Origin: Burkholderia oklahomensis C6786
GTDB lineage: Bacteria > Pseudomonadota > Gammaproteobacteria > Burkholderiales > Burkholderiaceae
Direction: 5' to 3'
Assembly: GCF_000959365.1 (NCBI RefSeq)
Contig: NZ_CP009556.1
Span: 1,240,001 to 1,304,000, forward strand
Length of the DNA: 64,000 nt
Shown here: in pieces, positions 44,227-53,771 of the stretch
Position numbering within the stretch: position 1 is the first letter of the stretch
Layout of the letters: the number at the start of each line of letters is the position of its first letter
The notes under the pieces: generated by a model
Database searches by the model: none
What the model saw: the letters and a program-made list of their open reading frames with translations, nothing else
Told to the model about the DNA's origin: nothing
Translations under genes and position numbers: made by a program

Positions 44227-45258
44227 ATGCCGACCATGACCGACACCCCGCGCTTCCGAAATCCCATCCGCAGCGAAATCGATCTCGACGCGAACGGCAA
44301 GCATGCCGGCTATCTGCGCCTGCCGCACTCGGTCCATCGTTCGGCGTACGGATGGATTCCGGTTCCGATCGTGTCGATTCGCAACGGCGGCGGCCCCGTC
44401 GTGCTGGTGATGGCCGGCAACCACGGCGACGAGTACGAAGGGCAGATCGTCGTATCGCGTGTCGTGCGGGAGATCGACGCGGAGAGGGTCGACGGGCAGC
44501 TGATTTTCCTGCCGATGGCGAATTTCCCGGCGGCGGACGCGGGCTCGCGTGTATCGCCGATCGACGGCGGCAATCTGAACCGCAGCTTTCCGGGCAACCC
44601 GGCCGGCACGCCGACCGACGTGATCGCCGATTACATCGAGCACACGCTGCTGCCGCGCGCGCAATATCTCGTCGATCTGCATTCGGGCGGCAGCTCGCTC
44701 CTCTATCAAGGCGGCAACATGCTCGCGCTCGAGCCGCGCGATGCGGCGGAGCGCGCGCGCGTGCGCGCGCTGCTCGCCGCATTCGGCCTGCCGCGCGCAT
44801 TCCTGCACGCGCCGAATCCGGTGCATGCGTCGTCGGCCGCGCGCCGGCAAGGCGCGATCTCGATCCTGACCGAGCTGGGCGGCGGCGGGATGTCCGACCC
44901 GGCGCTGATTCGCGACGCGCGCCGCGGCCTGCTGCATTTCCTCGGCTTCGTCGGCGCGCTGCGCGGCCCGCTCGTGCCGGACAGTCCGCCCGCGCAGACG
45001 CGCTTCATGCGGGTGGGCGGCGCGCATCACTATGTCTATGCGTACGACAAGGGGCTCTACGAGCCGCTCGTCGAGCTCGGCGAGCGCGTGCGCGCGGGTC
45101 AGCCCGCGGCGCTGATCCATTTTCCCGATACGCCGTTGCGCGAGCACGTCGTGCAGCGCTTCGCGAGCGACGGCGAAGTCGTCTGCAAACGCGTGCCCGC
45201 GCAGGTGCAGCGCGGCGATTGCCTGTTTCAGCTCGCGGAAGACGACGCATCGGCGTGA
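44227..45258 (+). CDS. Succinylglutamate desuccinylase/aspartoacylase-family zinc deacylase
   Basis: 343 residues from ATG 44227 (or 340 from 44236, MTDTPRF). M14-type zinc site: MAGNHGDEYEGQIV gives His and Glu, and YLVDLHSGGSSLL gives the third His; LTELGGGGMSD is near the catalytic Glu. The family removes acyl groups from N-acyl amino acids (aspartoacylase, diaminobutyrate deacetylase DoeB-like). Substrate unknown; no ectoine genes are in view. Confidence 0.85.
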   Translation: MPTMTDTPRFRNPIRSEIDLDANGKHAGYLRLPHSVHRSAYGWIPVPIVSIRNGGGPVVLVMAGNHGDEYEGQIVVSRVVREIDAERVDGQLIFLPMANFPAADAGSRVSPIDGGNLNRSFPGNPAGTPTDVIADYIEHTLLPRAQYLVDLHSGGSSLLYQGGNMLALEPRDAAERARVRALLAAFGLPRAFLHAPNPVHASSAARRQGAISILTELGGGGMSDPALIRDARRGLLHFLGFVGALRGPLVPDSPPAQTRFMRVGGAHHYVYAYDKGLYEPLVELGERVRAGQPAALIHFPDTPLREHVVQRFASDGEVVCKRVPAQVQRGDCLFQLAEDDASA

Positions 45259-45502
45259 CGGTGCCGACGGGCGTGCGCATCCGGGCGAGTGTCGAGACGC
45301 GAACGCGCAGCGGCCCGATGACGCGCCATCCCGCCGTCAGCGCTTTGCACGATCGAACTGCCGAGTTCCGGCATTGAGTGGGCGCGCGCATTCGACGATC
45401 CGCTGCATCGTCACGCCGATCTCCGTCTGGCCGCTGGTCGCGCGGCAATCGGCACGCGGTCTTCGACGCGCGTCGTCGTGTCGTTCCGAACCCACGACGC
45501 TT

Positions 45503-46225
45503 TCAAATTTTGACGCTGCTGTCGAGGCCGGGGGGCGCTCGCCGGTCGGCGGGCGCCATGCGGCCCGGCGACGATGAGCGCTCGTCCGCGGCGAAACTGT
45601 ACGGCGGCCACGGACCCGACACGTAGAGCGGCAAGGCGGTCCGGCGCGCCGTGTGCCGGCATCGGTCGAGGAAGTCGTCGAGCGCGGTTTGCGGGACGAG
45701 AAAGCTCAGGCTGGCGAAGCCTTCCACCAGCCCGTCGAACCGCCAGTCGCGATACAGGCCGCGAAGCGTCGCCGCCATGCGTTCCCCCTGCGACAGCGCG
45801 CCGGCGCTCGGCGCTGCGCGAGCGGCAAGATAGGCATGGCCGGGACCGCCGGCGTGCGACCGCGGCTGCACGTGCGCATCGTCGGCGAGTGGGAATCGCA
45901 GCCCCATTTCGACGCAGCCGTCGACCCGCTGCAGCAGATCCCCATACGCATCGCATTCGTCGTCGAGCCAGGCGCGCACGGCTTGCTTGTCGTCGAGGCA
46001 GGTGGGAAAGCGCATCGGCATGATCGCGCCGTGCCGGAACAGCGCGGCCACCGCCTGGCCGAACGTGAGCGCCGCCGGTACCGTGGCCGACGGCGCTTGA
46101 GCATGTTCCGAGACGACGGTGCGAAGGTGCGCGCCGTCCACGATCTCGAGCCGCGCGCCGTCCACGCCCGGCGGCAACGCGATGGAACGCCTCGGTCTCA
46201 TGACGGCGTAGATCAGCCAGGCCAT
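45503..46225 (-). CDS. Gas vesicle protein GvpF/GvpL family
   Basis: 240 residues from ATG 46225 (MAWLIYAVM). Family features: N-terminal WLIYAVM strand, AALTFGQAVAALFRHGAIMPMRFPT in the middle and the closing GPWPPYSF. GvpF/L proteins help nucleate gas vesicle assembly with the shell protein. It overlaps the upstream GvpF/L gene by 13 bases and is the last gene of the minus-strand operon. One of three GvpF/L proteins in the locus. Confidence 0.87.
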   Translation of the reverse strand: MAWLIYAVMRPRRSIALPPGVDGARLEIVDGAHLRTVVSEHAQAPSATVPAALTFGQAVAALFRHGAIMPMRFPTCLDDKQAVRAWLDDECDAYGDLLQRVDGCVEMGLRFPLADDAHVQPRSHAGGPGHAYLAARAAPSAGALSQGERMAATLRGLYRDWRFDGLVEGFASLSFLVPQTALDDFLDRCRHTARRTALPLYVSGPWPPYSFAADERSSSPGRMAPADRRAPPGLDSSVKI

Positions 46226-47013
46226 GTCGTCTCTTCGGTGAGCGGAACGCAAAAGCTGTACGGCGGCCAGGGCCCGGAGAGGTCGAAGCGCAATCCCTGC
46301 GTGGCGAACTCGGCGTTGATGGCTTCCATCTGCCGGCGGAATGCCGGGACGTCGCGGTTTCGCACGAGGAACGCCCAGTTCGCCACGATTTCGTTCGGCG
46401 CATCCGATGCCCGCCACGGCCGGCTACACGTTTCCACCGCTTGGCGCTGCAATCGCGCCGAGACTAGCGGCACGCTCTGCTCGAGCCAGCGGCGCAGATT
46501 CTGGCCGGCCCGCGCCTGAAGCTGCCGCTCGCGCAGATAGCCGGCGCCGGCCGAGCGTGCCGCCGGCTCCGGCTCGCCGGCGCGGATCGACGCGGCCTGC
46601 GAATCGATGGCGGCCGGCCGATCGAGCCAGCCTTTGACGGCCCACTCCGTCTTTCCGTCGACATGATCGAGGACGCGGCCGATGCGCGGGTGACAGCTTT
46701 GCATCAACGCGACGACCCGGTCGGCGCTGGAAAACAAGGTGCCGAACTGGGCCGGAAAGACCGGCGAATATCGCATCGCCCACTCGATCGCCGCGGCGTG
46801 GGTCGCCACTCGGCCGGCGATCCACGCAGGGTCCGCGAGCCGCCGCTCGGCGTCGGCCCCGGCGAACTCGCTGCGCGACGCGTCGCACAGCACCGCGGCC
46901 AGATCCCCTTGGCGCAGCAGTTGCAGCCGCGGCTCGCCGGGCGGTCTCGTGGCCAATGCCGGCTCGAGACTGTCGGCTCGCGCGAAGCAAAAGAGATAGA
47001 GGGCGTCGTTCAT
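46213..47013 (-). CDS. Gas vesicle protein GvpF/GvpL family
   Basis: 266 residues, starting [44 protein letters not shown] and [12 protein letters not shown] are family-typical, as is the C-terminal [15 protein letters not shown]. Start codon overlaps the stop of the AAA ATPase gene (ATGA), so it is translationally coupled. Probably cytoplasmic assembly factor for gas vesicles. Confidence 0.88.
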   Translation of the reverse strand: MNDALYLFCFARADSLEPALATRPPGEPRLQLLRQGDLAAVLCDASRSEFAGADAERRLADPAWIAGRVATHAAAIEWAMRYSPVFPAQFGTLFSSADRVVALMQSCHPRIGRVLDHVDGKTEWAVKGWLDRPAAIDSQAASIRAGEPEPAARSAGAGYLRERQLQARAGQNLRRWLEQSVPLVSARLQRQAVETCSRPWRASDAPNEIVANWAFLVRNRDVPAFRRQMEAINAEFATQGLRFDLSGPWPPYSFCVPLTEETTWPG

Positions 47014-49151
47014 TGCATCTGCTTGCGCCGCTGCCGGGCTTCCTGGATCGCCTCGTCCAGATCGGCGCCGGTCAGTTGCACCAGCGCCGGATCGTGGATG
47101 CCCGCGACGACCGCGCGACGCACTGCGGACAGCGCCGCGCGGCGGCACACCGACGCGATCTCGGCGGCCGAGAACCCGTCGCTTTCCGCCGCCAGCTGCT
47201 CGCTGGCCACGTCGGTCGCGAGCGGCTTGCGGCGCAGGTGCACGTCGAAGATCTCGCGGCGGGCGGCCGGGTCGGGCAGCGCAATTTCGATGATCTCGTC
47301 GAAGCGGCCGGGACGCAGCACGGCCGGATCGAGCATGTCGATGCGGTTCGTCGCGGCGAGCACCATCACGCCTTTCAGATCCTCGATGCCGTCGAATTCG
47401 GCCAGAAACTGCGACAGCAGGCGCTCCGGCACGTGCGCGCCGGAGGCGCCTTCGCCGCGCCGGGGCGCGAGCGCGTCGATTTCGTCGAAGAACAGCAGGC
47501 AGGGCGCTGCATGCCGCGCCTTGCGGAACACGTCGCGCACGCCTTTTTCCGATTCGCCGATGTACTTCGACATCAACTCGGGCCCCTTGACCGGGATGAA
47601 ATTGACGCCGCATTCGTTGGCCGCGGCTTTCGCGAGCCAGGTCTTGCCGCAACCGGGCGGGCCGACGAGCAGGATGCCCTTGGATGGCTTGGCGCCCGCA
47701 CGCGTCAGCAGTTCCGGATACTTGAGCGGCCACTCCAGCGCTTCGATCAACTGCGCCTTCGTATTGCCGAGGCCGCCGACGTCTTCCCAGCGCACGTCGG
47801 GAATTTCGACGAAGACCTCGCGGATTGCCGACGGATCGATCTCGGCTAGCGCGGACAGGAAGTCGTCCATGTTCACGACGAGGCGATCGAGCTGCTCGTA
47901 GGAAATCGAGCGCAGGCCGAGATCGAGTTCCGACAGGAGGCGGCGCAGGCAAAGCATGGCCGCTTCCTTGCACAGCGCCTCGAGATCCGCGCCGACGAAA
48001 CCGTGAGTGATGTCGGCGAGATGATCCAGCTCGACGTCGGCCGCGAGCGGCATGCCGCGACTGTGGATTTCGAGCACTTCGAGCCGGCCGTTGCGATCGG
48101 GAATCGGGATCGCGATCTCGCGATCGAAGCGGCCCGGCCGGCGCAACGCCGGATCGAGCGCGTTGGGCAGATTGGTGGCGGCGATCACGATCACCTGCTG
48201 ACGGCCGTTGAGGCCGTCCATCAACGCCAGCAATTGCGCGACCACGCGCTTCTCCACTTCGCCGACGACGGTTTCGCGCTTGGGCGCGATCGCATCCACT
48301 TCATCGAGGAACACGATGGCGGGCGCCTTGCGCGCGGCTTCCTCGAAAATCTTGCGCAGGTGCGCCTCCGATTCGCCGTAGAACTTGTGTATCACCTCGG
48401 GGCCGGACAACGCGAAGAAGGTCGCGTCGCACTCGTGGGCGATCGCTCGCGCGATCAGGGTCTTGCCGCAGCCCGGCGGGCCGTACAACAACACCCCTTT
48501 GGGCGCATCGACGCCGAGCCGTTCGAAGACTTCGGGATAGCGCAGCGGCAGCTCGATCATTTCGCGGATGCGCATCAATTGCGGCTTGAGGCCGCCGATG
48601 TCTTCGTACGACAGGGTAGGGGCGGCCACCGCGGGTTCGCCTTTCGCGGGCCGTCCGATCGACAGCTCGGTGTTCGGGCCGATCAGCACCGGTCCGCGCG
48701 GCGTGCAGCTCGTCACCTTGAAATCCGCATTGCGGCTGCCGAACAGCGTCGCGCGGATGCGGTCGCCCTCGATCACCGGCAGGCCGTCGAGCAGCCCCCC
48801 GATGTAGTCGAGGTCGCTCGGCGCGGGGGCGGCGTTGATGGGCGCCAGCTGCACCAGGTTCGCCGGACGCGCCGTCACTTTCTTCAGCGTGACGAGCTCG
48901 TCGATGCCGGCGCCGGCGTTGCCGCGCACGACGCCGTCCAGCTGCACCCGCGACTGGGCGCGCAGCTCCTTGTGCGCGAGCATGGCCTTGCACACGGTGG
49001 CGCGCTTGCCGCGCACTTCGACGAGATCGCCCACCGCCGCGTCCAGCAGCTCGAGATCCTCCGGCCCCATGCGGGCGAGCGCCCGGCCGACGTCGCGGGC
49101 GTTGCCTTCGGTTACCCGCAGCTGGAGCCCGGTCTGTTCCGCTTTGTCCAT
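47010..49151 (-). CDS. CDC48/VAT-like two-domain AAA ATPase of the gas vesicle locus
   Basis: 713 residues. Residues 1 to about 180 are an N-terminal substrate domain of CDC48 type ([30 protein letters not shown]). D1 has Walker A GPPGCGKT at 224-231 and Walker [11 protein letters not shown]2 has a second GPPGCGKT at 497-504 and [14 protein letters not shown], with arginine-finger regions RRPGRFD in both. Such archaeal/eukaryotic-like unfoldases are uncommon in bacteria. Its place among gas vesicle genes suggests remodelling or quality control of vesicle proteins. Confidence 0.93.
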   Translation of the reverse strand: MDKAEQTGLQLRVTEGNARDVGRALARMGPEDLELLDAAVGDLVEVRGKRATVCKAMLAHKELRAQSRVQLDGVVRGNAGAGIDELVTLKKVTARPANLVQLAPINAAPAPSDLDYIGGLLDGLPVIEGDRIRATLFGSRNADFKVTSCTPRGPVLIGPNTELSIGRPAKGEPAVAAPTLSYEDIGGLKPQLMRIREMIELPLRYPEVFERLGVDAPKGVLLYGPPGCGKTLIARAIAHECDATFFALSGPEVIHKFYGESEAHLRKIFEEAARKAPAIVFLDEVDAIAPKRETVVGEVEKRVVAQLLALMDGLNGRQQVIVIAATNLPNALDPALRRPGRFDREIAIPIPDRNGRLEVLEIHSRGMPLAADVELDHLADITHGFVGADLEALCKEAAMLCLRRLLSELDLGLRSISYEQLDRLVVNMDDFLSALAEIDPSAIREVFVEIPDVRWEDVGGLGNTKAQLIEALEWPLKYPELLTRAGAKPSKGILLVGPPGCGKTWLAKAAANECGVNFIPVKGPELMSKYIGESEKGVRDVFRKARHAAPCLLFFDEIDALAPRRGEGASGAHVPERLLSQFLAEFDGIEDLKGVMVLAATNRIDMLDPAVLRPGRFDEIIEIALPDPAARREIFDVHLRRKPLATDVASEQLAAESDGFSAAEIASVCRRAALSAVRRAVVAGIHDPALVQLTGADLDEAIQEARQRRKQMQ

Positions 49152-49158
49152 GGCCGTT

Positions 49159-49668
49159 TCAGTCCGTGCACCTGATTTCGAGAATCCCGTTGTTGCAGCC
49201 GAATTGCATCTGGTCGCGCGTATACGGGCGCGGCAGCAGCACTTCCTTGATGTATTTCTTGGGCCGGTGCTCCGCGACGATCGTGAGCACGTCGTCCTGG
49301 ACGTCGAGCCTCACGTCTTCCAGGCTCACGCCCGGCATTTCCGCCACCACGAGCGTATGGTCGGTCTCCTCGAACACGTCCACGATCGGTTCGATCACTT
49401 CCTGCACCACCGCGTGGCCGGACTTGTCCTTGCGGATGTTGCCGAACGGCTCGACCGAGACCCTATCCTTGTCCTGCCCCAAACCGACCTTGATGTTGAT
49501 GCCGTAGACGCCCCGAATGCCCGCATCGGTCGTACGCTCCTTCAGCAACTGAAGTTCATTGCCGGTCTGGGCCAGTTCGTTGAGTTTCTCCACCAGGTTC
49601 ACGATGCCCGACATGATGCCTTCGAAGCCGCTGGCCGTTTCTTTCGCTCCGTCACGCTTGGTCTTCAT
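49159..49668 (-). CDS. gvpH: Hsp20/GvpH-like small heat-shock protein
   Basis: 169 residues from ATG 49668, preceded by GAGGAG. A variable N-terminus (about 1-80) is followed by an alpha-crystallin-type domain, EETDHTLVVAEMPGVSLEDVRLDVQDDVLTIVAEH. GvpH proteins stabilise aggregation-prone gas vesicle proteins. It overlaps the end of the upstream regulator gene by 17 bases and is followed by the AAA ATPase after 7 bases, as in a chaperone pair. Confidence 0.85.
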   Translation of the reverse strand: MKTKRDGAKETASGFEGIMSGIVNLVEKLNELAQTGNELQLLKERTTDAGIRGVYGINIKVGLGQDKDRVSVEPFGNIRKDKSGHAVVQEVIEPIVDVFEETDHTLVVAEMPGVSLEDVRLDVQDDVLTIVAEHRPKKYIKEVLLPRPYTRDQMQFGCNNGILEIRCTD

Positions 49669-51064
49669 CGTCGACTCCTCGGAATTCGATGCGGTACTCC
49701 TTGACCTTCGAATGGATGGTCTTGTAGTCGACTTGCAAGACTCGTGCCGCTTGGGCCTTGTTGCCATGGGTCGCCTGCAACACCTGGTCGATCACCCGCC
49801 GCTCGATGTCGGCGATATTGCGTCGTACCACTTCCTTCAGCGACAGCCCTTCCCAGCCGAATTCCGGCGCCGGCGCCGCATGCTTGCCGGACTCGGCGAT
49901 ATTGAGATGAGCCGGCTGCACGATGTCGCCGGCGACGAGGACGGCCTGCCGGATCGTGTTGCGTAGCTGCCGGACGTTGCCCGGCCACGGGTGATTCAAC
50001 AAGCGCTCGCAAGTCGCGTCGGCGAACGTGACGGCGGGCTTGTCCAATTCCGTGCAGGTTTGCGTGGCGAAGTGCTGCGCGAGGTAGAGGATGTCGTCGC
50101 GCCGTTCGCGCAACGCCGGGACGTGAATCACGAATTCGGACAGCCTGAAGAAGAGGTCGCTGCGGAAGTCGCCTTCGAGCGCCTTCTGCTCGACGTCCTC
50201 GTTGGCGGCGGCGACGATGCGCACGTCCAGCGGCAGCGGCGTGTTGCCGCCCACGCGATACAGCGTGCGCTCCTGGATCACGCGCAGCAGCTTGGCTTGC
50301 GATGCCAGCGGCAGGTTGGCGATCTCGTCGAGAAACAGCGTGCCGCGGTTCGCCGCCGAGAACTTGCCGGGCTTGGCGGCGCCCGCGCCGGTGAACGCGC
50401 CTTTCTCGTAGCCGTAAAGTTCCGATTCGAGCAGTTGCTCCGGAATCGCGCCGCAATCGATCGCGACGAACGGCGCGGCGCGCCGCCCGCTGCCGCGGTG
50501 GATCGCGCGCGCGACCAGTTCCTTGCCCGCGCCGCTTTCGCCCACGATCAGGACCGAAAACGTGCTCTTCGCGACGAGCCCGATCCGGGCGACCAGGCGG
50601 GCGACGGCTTCGCTCGGCCCCATGCTTTCGCACAGGCTGGCGGCGACCGACGGCTCGCCGCTCCGGCCGCCGCCGCTCGTCAGCGCCGTCCTGACCGCGC
50701 GCACCAGCACGTCGTCGTCGACCGACTTCGAGATGTAGTCCTGAACACCGTCCCGCATCGCGCAGATGGCGCCCTGCACGTCAGGATGGTCGGTGAGCAT
50801 CACCGCCGGCATCTGCGGCGTCTGTCGCCGGATCGCGTGCAGCAGATCGAGCCCGCTCATGTCCAGCAGGCGATCGTCGAGCACCACGGCGTCTGAGCGC
50901 TGCAGCTCCAGGGTCTGCAGCGCCGCGTAGCCGGTTTGCGCGGACACGGCGTCGAGGCCCGCGTCGCGCAGCAGCTCGGTCAGCCGCGAGCCGAAAATCG
51001 GCTCGTTGACGATCAGCACGCGCACCGGCATCGAGCTTGGAACCGTATTCATGGCGTTCGCCAT
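49652..51064 (-). CDS. Sigma-54 enhancer-binding response regulator (NtrC family)
   Basis: 470 residues: receiver (about 13-125; phosphoacceptor D63, T91, K113), AAA sigma-54 activation domain (Walker A GESGAGKE at 175-182, intact GAFTGA loop at 222-227) and a C-terminal Fis-type helix-turn-helix (GNKAQAARVLQVDYKTIHSKV). The acidic pair normally at the end of the first strand is replaced by NE (20-21), so phosphorylation may be altered. No histidine kinase is near. Probable activator of the gas vesicle operons, similar in role to GvrA of Serratia. Confidence 0.93.
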   Translation of the reverse strand: MANAMNTVPSSMPVRVLIVNEPIFGSRLTELLRDAGLDAVSAQTGYAALQTLELQRSDAVVLDDRLLDMSGLDLLHAIRRQTPQMPAVMLTDHPDVQGAICAMRDGVQDYISKSVDDDVLVRAVRTALTSGGGRSGEPSVAASLCESMGPSEAVARLVARIGLVAKSTFSVLIVGESGAGKELVARAIHRGSGRRAAPFVAIDCGAIPEQLLESELYGYEKGAFTGAGAAKPGKFSAANRGTLFLDEIANLPLASQAKLLRVIQERTLYRVGGNTPLPLDVRIVAAANEDVEQKALEGDFRSDLFFRLSEFVIHVPALRERRDDILYLAQHFATQTCTELDKPAVTFADATCERLLNHPWPGNVRQLRNTIRQAVLVAGDIVQPAHLNIAESGKHAAPAPEFGWEGLSLKEVVRRNIADIERRVIDQVLQATHGNKAQAARVLQVDYKTIHSKVKEYRIEFRGVDDEDQA

Positions 51065-51065
51065 C

Positions 51066-51668
51066 TCAGATCGCCGGGCTGCCGAGCGGATAGCTCACTG
51101 CCAGATCGGCCGGCAGGAGTGGGGCCACCCGATGCAGCGCGCCGATAAACAGCATGCCGGTGCCGTCCGCCGGCAGCGTCTCGTCGATCCGGCGCGCAAT
51201 GAACCGGTCGCGTCGTTGCAGCAGGTCGGCCGCGAGCCGGCGTTCGGCGTCGGTCCGATGACCGTTCGCGGAGGGGGCGTTGAGCAGCCGCCAGGCGAGC
51301 TCGTATTCCTCCACCAGCAATTCCGGCGCTTCGGTGCCGACCACCGAGGCGCCTTGCCGGCTCAGCGTTTGCAGCAAAAGATGATTGCGACTGCCTGTCT
51401 TCGCGAGATCGTCGACGATCTCGCGCTCGCGGCCGCATACCGGCAATCCGTCCTGATAGACGCGCAGGGATTTCAGGTCGAGGCCGAGCCGGGGGATGGC
51501 TTCTTCGATGCCGTCCCACATGTGCTCGACGTCGGTCACGTGGCGTTGCCATGTGTCGGCGCCGAGATTGGCTTGCGCCGCGTCGTCGACGAGCGGGCCG
51601 AACTGCCCCATATCGATACCGGTGTGGAGAATCGGAATGTAGATCAATGTGCGGCTGCTGCCGGGCAT
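51066..51668 (-). CDS. Unknown protein leading the minus-strand gas vesicle operon
   Basis: 200 residues, no signal peptide or transmembrane helix. Begins [26 protein letters not shown] and has [20 protein letters not shown] and [16 protein letters not shown], which weakly recall TraB/erythromycin-esterase-type motifs. I do not recognise the family. The gene is one base from the enhancer-binding regulator, so the two are co-expressed; it could serve as a signal input or vesicle accessory protein. Confidence 0.75.
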   Translation of the reverse strand: MPGSSRTLIYIPILHTGIDMGQFGPLVDDAAQANLGADTWQRHVTDVEHMWDGIEEAIPRLGLDLKSLRVYQDGLPVCGREREIVDDLAKTGSRNHLLLQTLSRQGASVVGTEAPELLVEEYELAWRLLNAPSANGHRTDAERRLAADLLQRRDRFIARRIDETLPADGTGMLFIGALHRVAPLLPADLAVSYPLGSPAI

Positions 51669-52150
51669 GGCCGCTCCCCTTTGTCTTGCCGTATTTGTCT
51701 TGCCGTATTCGTATGTTGCGGCCTTATGCTGTAATTCTCATCATAGGAAATATACCGCTGTCCGCGGTGGCATTTTTGCCGCGCATGCTCCGCGCATTGG
51801 GGCGGTATGGAAAGCTTTCCATGGAACGCTTTCCATACCGCGACGCCGCTTCCATACGTCCGATATGCACGATTGCGCAAAAGGCGTTTCAATCGAATTC
51901 GATATTGATCGAAACACGAGAATTGAAAATCGCGATATCGGCTCATTGTTTCGAACGCGGCATTTCGCGCCGATTTCGCCAGCCTTGTAATCAAAGCCGT
52001 TGCATATCGGCGCCGCATGGCCGACGGCGGCATCCGCGGCGACTTTCTCGCGCGATGCTCCGCGCCCCGGCATGGGGGTTGCTTGGTGGCCCTAGCCTGC
52101 TCCTGCAGCGCAAATGTCTTTTCCCATCAACGTATAGCAAGGAGGCCATC
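51669..52150. promoter_or_regulatory. Divergent control region of the gas vesicle locus
   Basis: 482 bases between the two divergent gvp operons, visibly richer in A+T than the flanks. It holds the 14-bp inverted repeat listed separately. No exact sigma-54 -24/-12 element was found; the nearest, TGGCCC-N5-TGC at about 52086-52100, is one base too short. A good ribosome site (AAGGAGG) precedes gvpA. Confidence 0.6.
51802..51841. promoter_or_regulatory. Perfect 14-bp inverted repeat, candidate activator site
   Basis: Arms GCGGTATGGAAAGC (51802-51815) and GCTTTCCATACCGC (51828-51841) around a 12-base centre that itself contains the palindrome TTCCATGGAA. About 310 bases before gvpA and 134 before the divergent operon, a normal distance for an enhancer of an NtrC-type regulator. 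A further half-like CTTCCATACG follows at about 51849. Confidence 0.6.
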
Positions 52151-52372
52151 ATGGCCAAAGTGCAAAAATCGACCGACTCTTCGAGCCTGGCCGAAGTTGT
52201 CGATCGCATCCTCGACAAGGGCATCGTCATCGACGTGTGGGCAAAGGTGTCGCTTGTCGGCATTGAGCTGCTTTCGATCGAAGCCCGCGTCGTCATCGCA
52301 TCGGTCGAAACCTATCTCAAGTATGCCGAAGCAATCGGCTTGACCGCGACTGCCGCAGCGCCAGCAGCGTGA
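52151..52372 (+). CDS. gvpA: Gas vesicle structural protein GvpA
   Basis: 73 residues, the right length for the main shell subunit. Conserved core [52 protein letters not shown], here given as a description: helix, two beta-strands, then helix. An excellent AAGGAGG lies before the ATG. Polymerises into the hollow, gas-permeable vesicle wall. First gene of the plus-strand operon, followed directly by a stem-loop that may raise its expression over the downstream genes. Confidence 0.96.
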   Translation: MAKVQKSTDSSSLAEVVDRILDKGIVIDVWAKVSLVGIELLSIEARVVIASVETYLKYAEAIGLTATAAAPAA

Positions 52373-52377
52373 CCGAC

Positions 52378-52400
52378 GTTGCCGCCAAATGGCGGGCAAC
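52378..52400 (+). other. Intercistronic stem-loop after gvpA
   Basis: Stem GTTGCCGCC / GGCGGGCAAC with one bulged base and loop AAAT, six bases after the gvpA stop. No T-run, so it is more likely an mRNA-stabilising or partial-termination hairpin that keeps gvpA mRNA abundant. Confidence 0.45.
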
Positions 52401-52446
52401 TTGGTTTCCGGCCGCGGCAAAGCGGTCGGCCTCGAAAGGAACAGCC

Positions 52447-52728
52447 ATGAACAGCATGACGCAAGACATGACCCGGCTGCATCAGGAAGTCGTGGCGGGT
52501 CACAGGGAGCGGCAGAGACTGCTGCAGAAGCTGGCGGATTCGCGCGAGGATCTGCGAATGGAAGTCGCCCAACTGTTGCGGCAACTGCACCTGGCCAATG
52601 CCGACATGTTCAGCCACGCGCTCGACGCCAGAACTTCTTTCGTGACGGACCTGGTCGAGCGCGTGCGTGATCTGCGACAGGCGTTCGACGCCGATCTGAG
52701 GGGAGCCCGTCGCGCTTGGCGAGGCTAG
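52447..52728 (+). CDS. Coiled-coil protein of the gas vesicle operon
   Basis: 93 residues from ATG 52447, preceded by AAGGA; an in-frame GTG overlapping the gvpA stop could lengthen it. Almost entirely helical with heptad-like Leu spacing (TRLHQEVVAGHRERQRLLQKL, LRMEVAQLLRQLHLANADMF). It occupies the position of gvpC in other loci but lacks recognisable 33-residue GvpC repeats. It may be a short shell-stiffening protein. Function unproven. Confidence 0.7.
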   Translation: MNSMTQDMTRLHQEVVAGHRERQRLLQKLADSREDLRMEVAQLLRQLHLANADMFSHALDARTSFVTDLVERVRDLRQAFDADLRGARRAWRG

Positions 52729-52820
52729 GGCCGTTTGCGACTGGGCGCGGCGGCCCACCGATCGATGCGCTCGGCCGACCGCTGCGCCTGCCGATGCTTT
52801 TCCGATAACTGGAGAGAATC

Positions 52821-53768
52821 ATGACCGATCTCGCCCCACCGCCGGAACTGGTTGCAGCGGCGCGCGGCGTGAATAGCGACGGCGCCGCCCGGAACAGGGT
52901 GCGGTTGGAAGCGAGCGCCGAATTCGTGCAGACGCCCGCCGTTCGCAACCTCACCGAACGCGCGCTGACCTATCTCGGCGCCGGCTACGGCGTGCATCTT
53001 GCGGGGCCGTCGGGCACCGGCAAGACCACGCTCGCATTCCACATCGCCGCTCAGCTCGGTCGGCAAGTCGTGCTGATGCATGGCGACGACGAACTCGGCA
53101 GCGCCGATCTCGTCGGTCGCGGCACCGGATATCGCCGCTCGCGGGTGGTCGACAACTTCATCCATTCGGTGGTCAAGACCGAGGAGGAAATGACCACGAC
53201 CTGGATCGACAATCGCCTGACGACAGCCTGCCAGCATGGCCTCACGCTCATCTACGACGAATTCAACCGATCCCGGCCGGAAGCGAACAACGCGCTGCTG
53301 CCGGTATTGTCGGAAGGCATCCTGAACTTGCCCAATCGCATGACGGGCGCCGGCTATCTGACGGTGCATCCCGGCTTTCGCGCGATCTTCACGTCGAATC
53401 CGGAAGAGTACGTGGGCGTGCACAAGACGCAGAACGCGCTGATGGGCCGGCTGATCACGATTCAAGTGGGGCACTACGACCGCGAGACGGAAGTCGAGAT
53501 CGTCTGGGCCAGGTCCGAAATCGAGCGCGCCGACGCCGAGCGGATCGTCGATCTGACCCGCCGGCTGCGCGACACGAGCGACAACGGCCACCATCCCAGC
53601 ATCCGGGCGGCCATCGCGCTCGCCCGCGCGCTCGCGTATCGCGGCGGCGAGGCGACGCCCGACAATCCCGGCTACGTATGGGCATGCAGAGACATCCTCG
53701 GGGTGGAGCCGGAGCAGGAGGCGCAGGCAGTCCGTCACGCAGGCCGGCGCACGAAAGCGCGGAGATGA
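52821..53768 (+). CDS. gvpN: Gas vesicle ATPase GvpN
   Basis: 315 residues of the MoxR/GvpN AAA family. Walker A GPSGTGKTT is at about residues 62-70, Walker B LTLIYDEFNRS in the middle, and the sensor region FRAIFTSNPEEYVGVHKTQNALMGRL is typical. GvpN drives growth of nascent vesicles. It follows the coiled-coil gene by 92 bases. Confidence 0.96.
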   Translation: MTDLAPPPELVAAARGVNSDGAARNRVRLEASAEFVQTPAVRNLTERALTYLGAGYGVHLAGPSGTGKTTLAFHIAAQLGRQVVLMHGDDELGSADLVGRGTGYRRSRVVDNFIHSVVKTEEEMTTTWIDNRLTTACQHGLTLIYDEFNRSRPEANNALLPVLSEGILNLPNRMTGAGYLTVHPGFRAIFTSNPEEYVGVHKTQNALMGRLITIQVGHYDRETEVEIVWARSEIERADAERIVDLTRRLRDTSDNGHHPSIRAAIALARALAYRGGEATPDNPGYVWACRDILGVEPEQEAQAVRHAGRRTKARR

Positions 53769-53771
53769 ATC

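Noticed and set aside
52086..52100. Sigma-54 promoter-like TGGCCC-N5-TGC before gvpA
   Set aside because: The GG-to-GC spacing is nine instead of ten bases, which sigma-54 rarely tolerates; kept only as a near miss.
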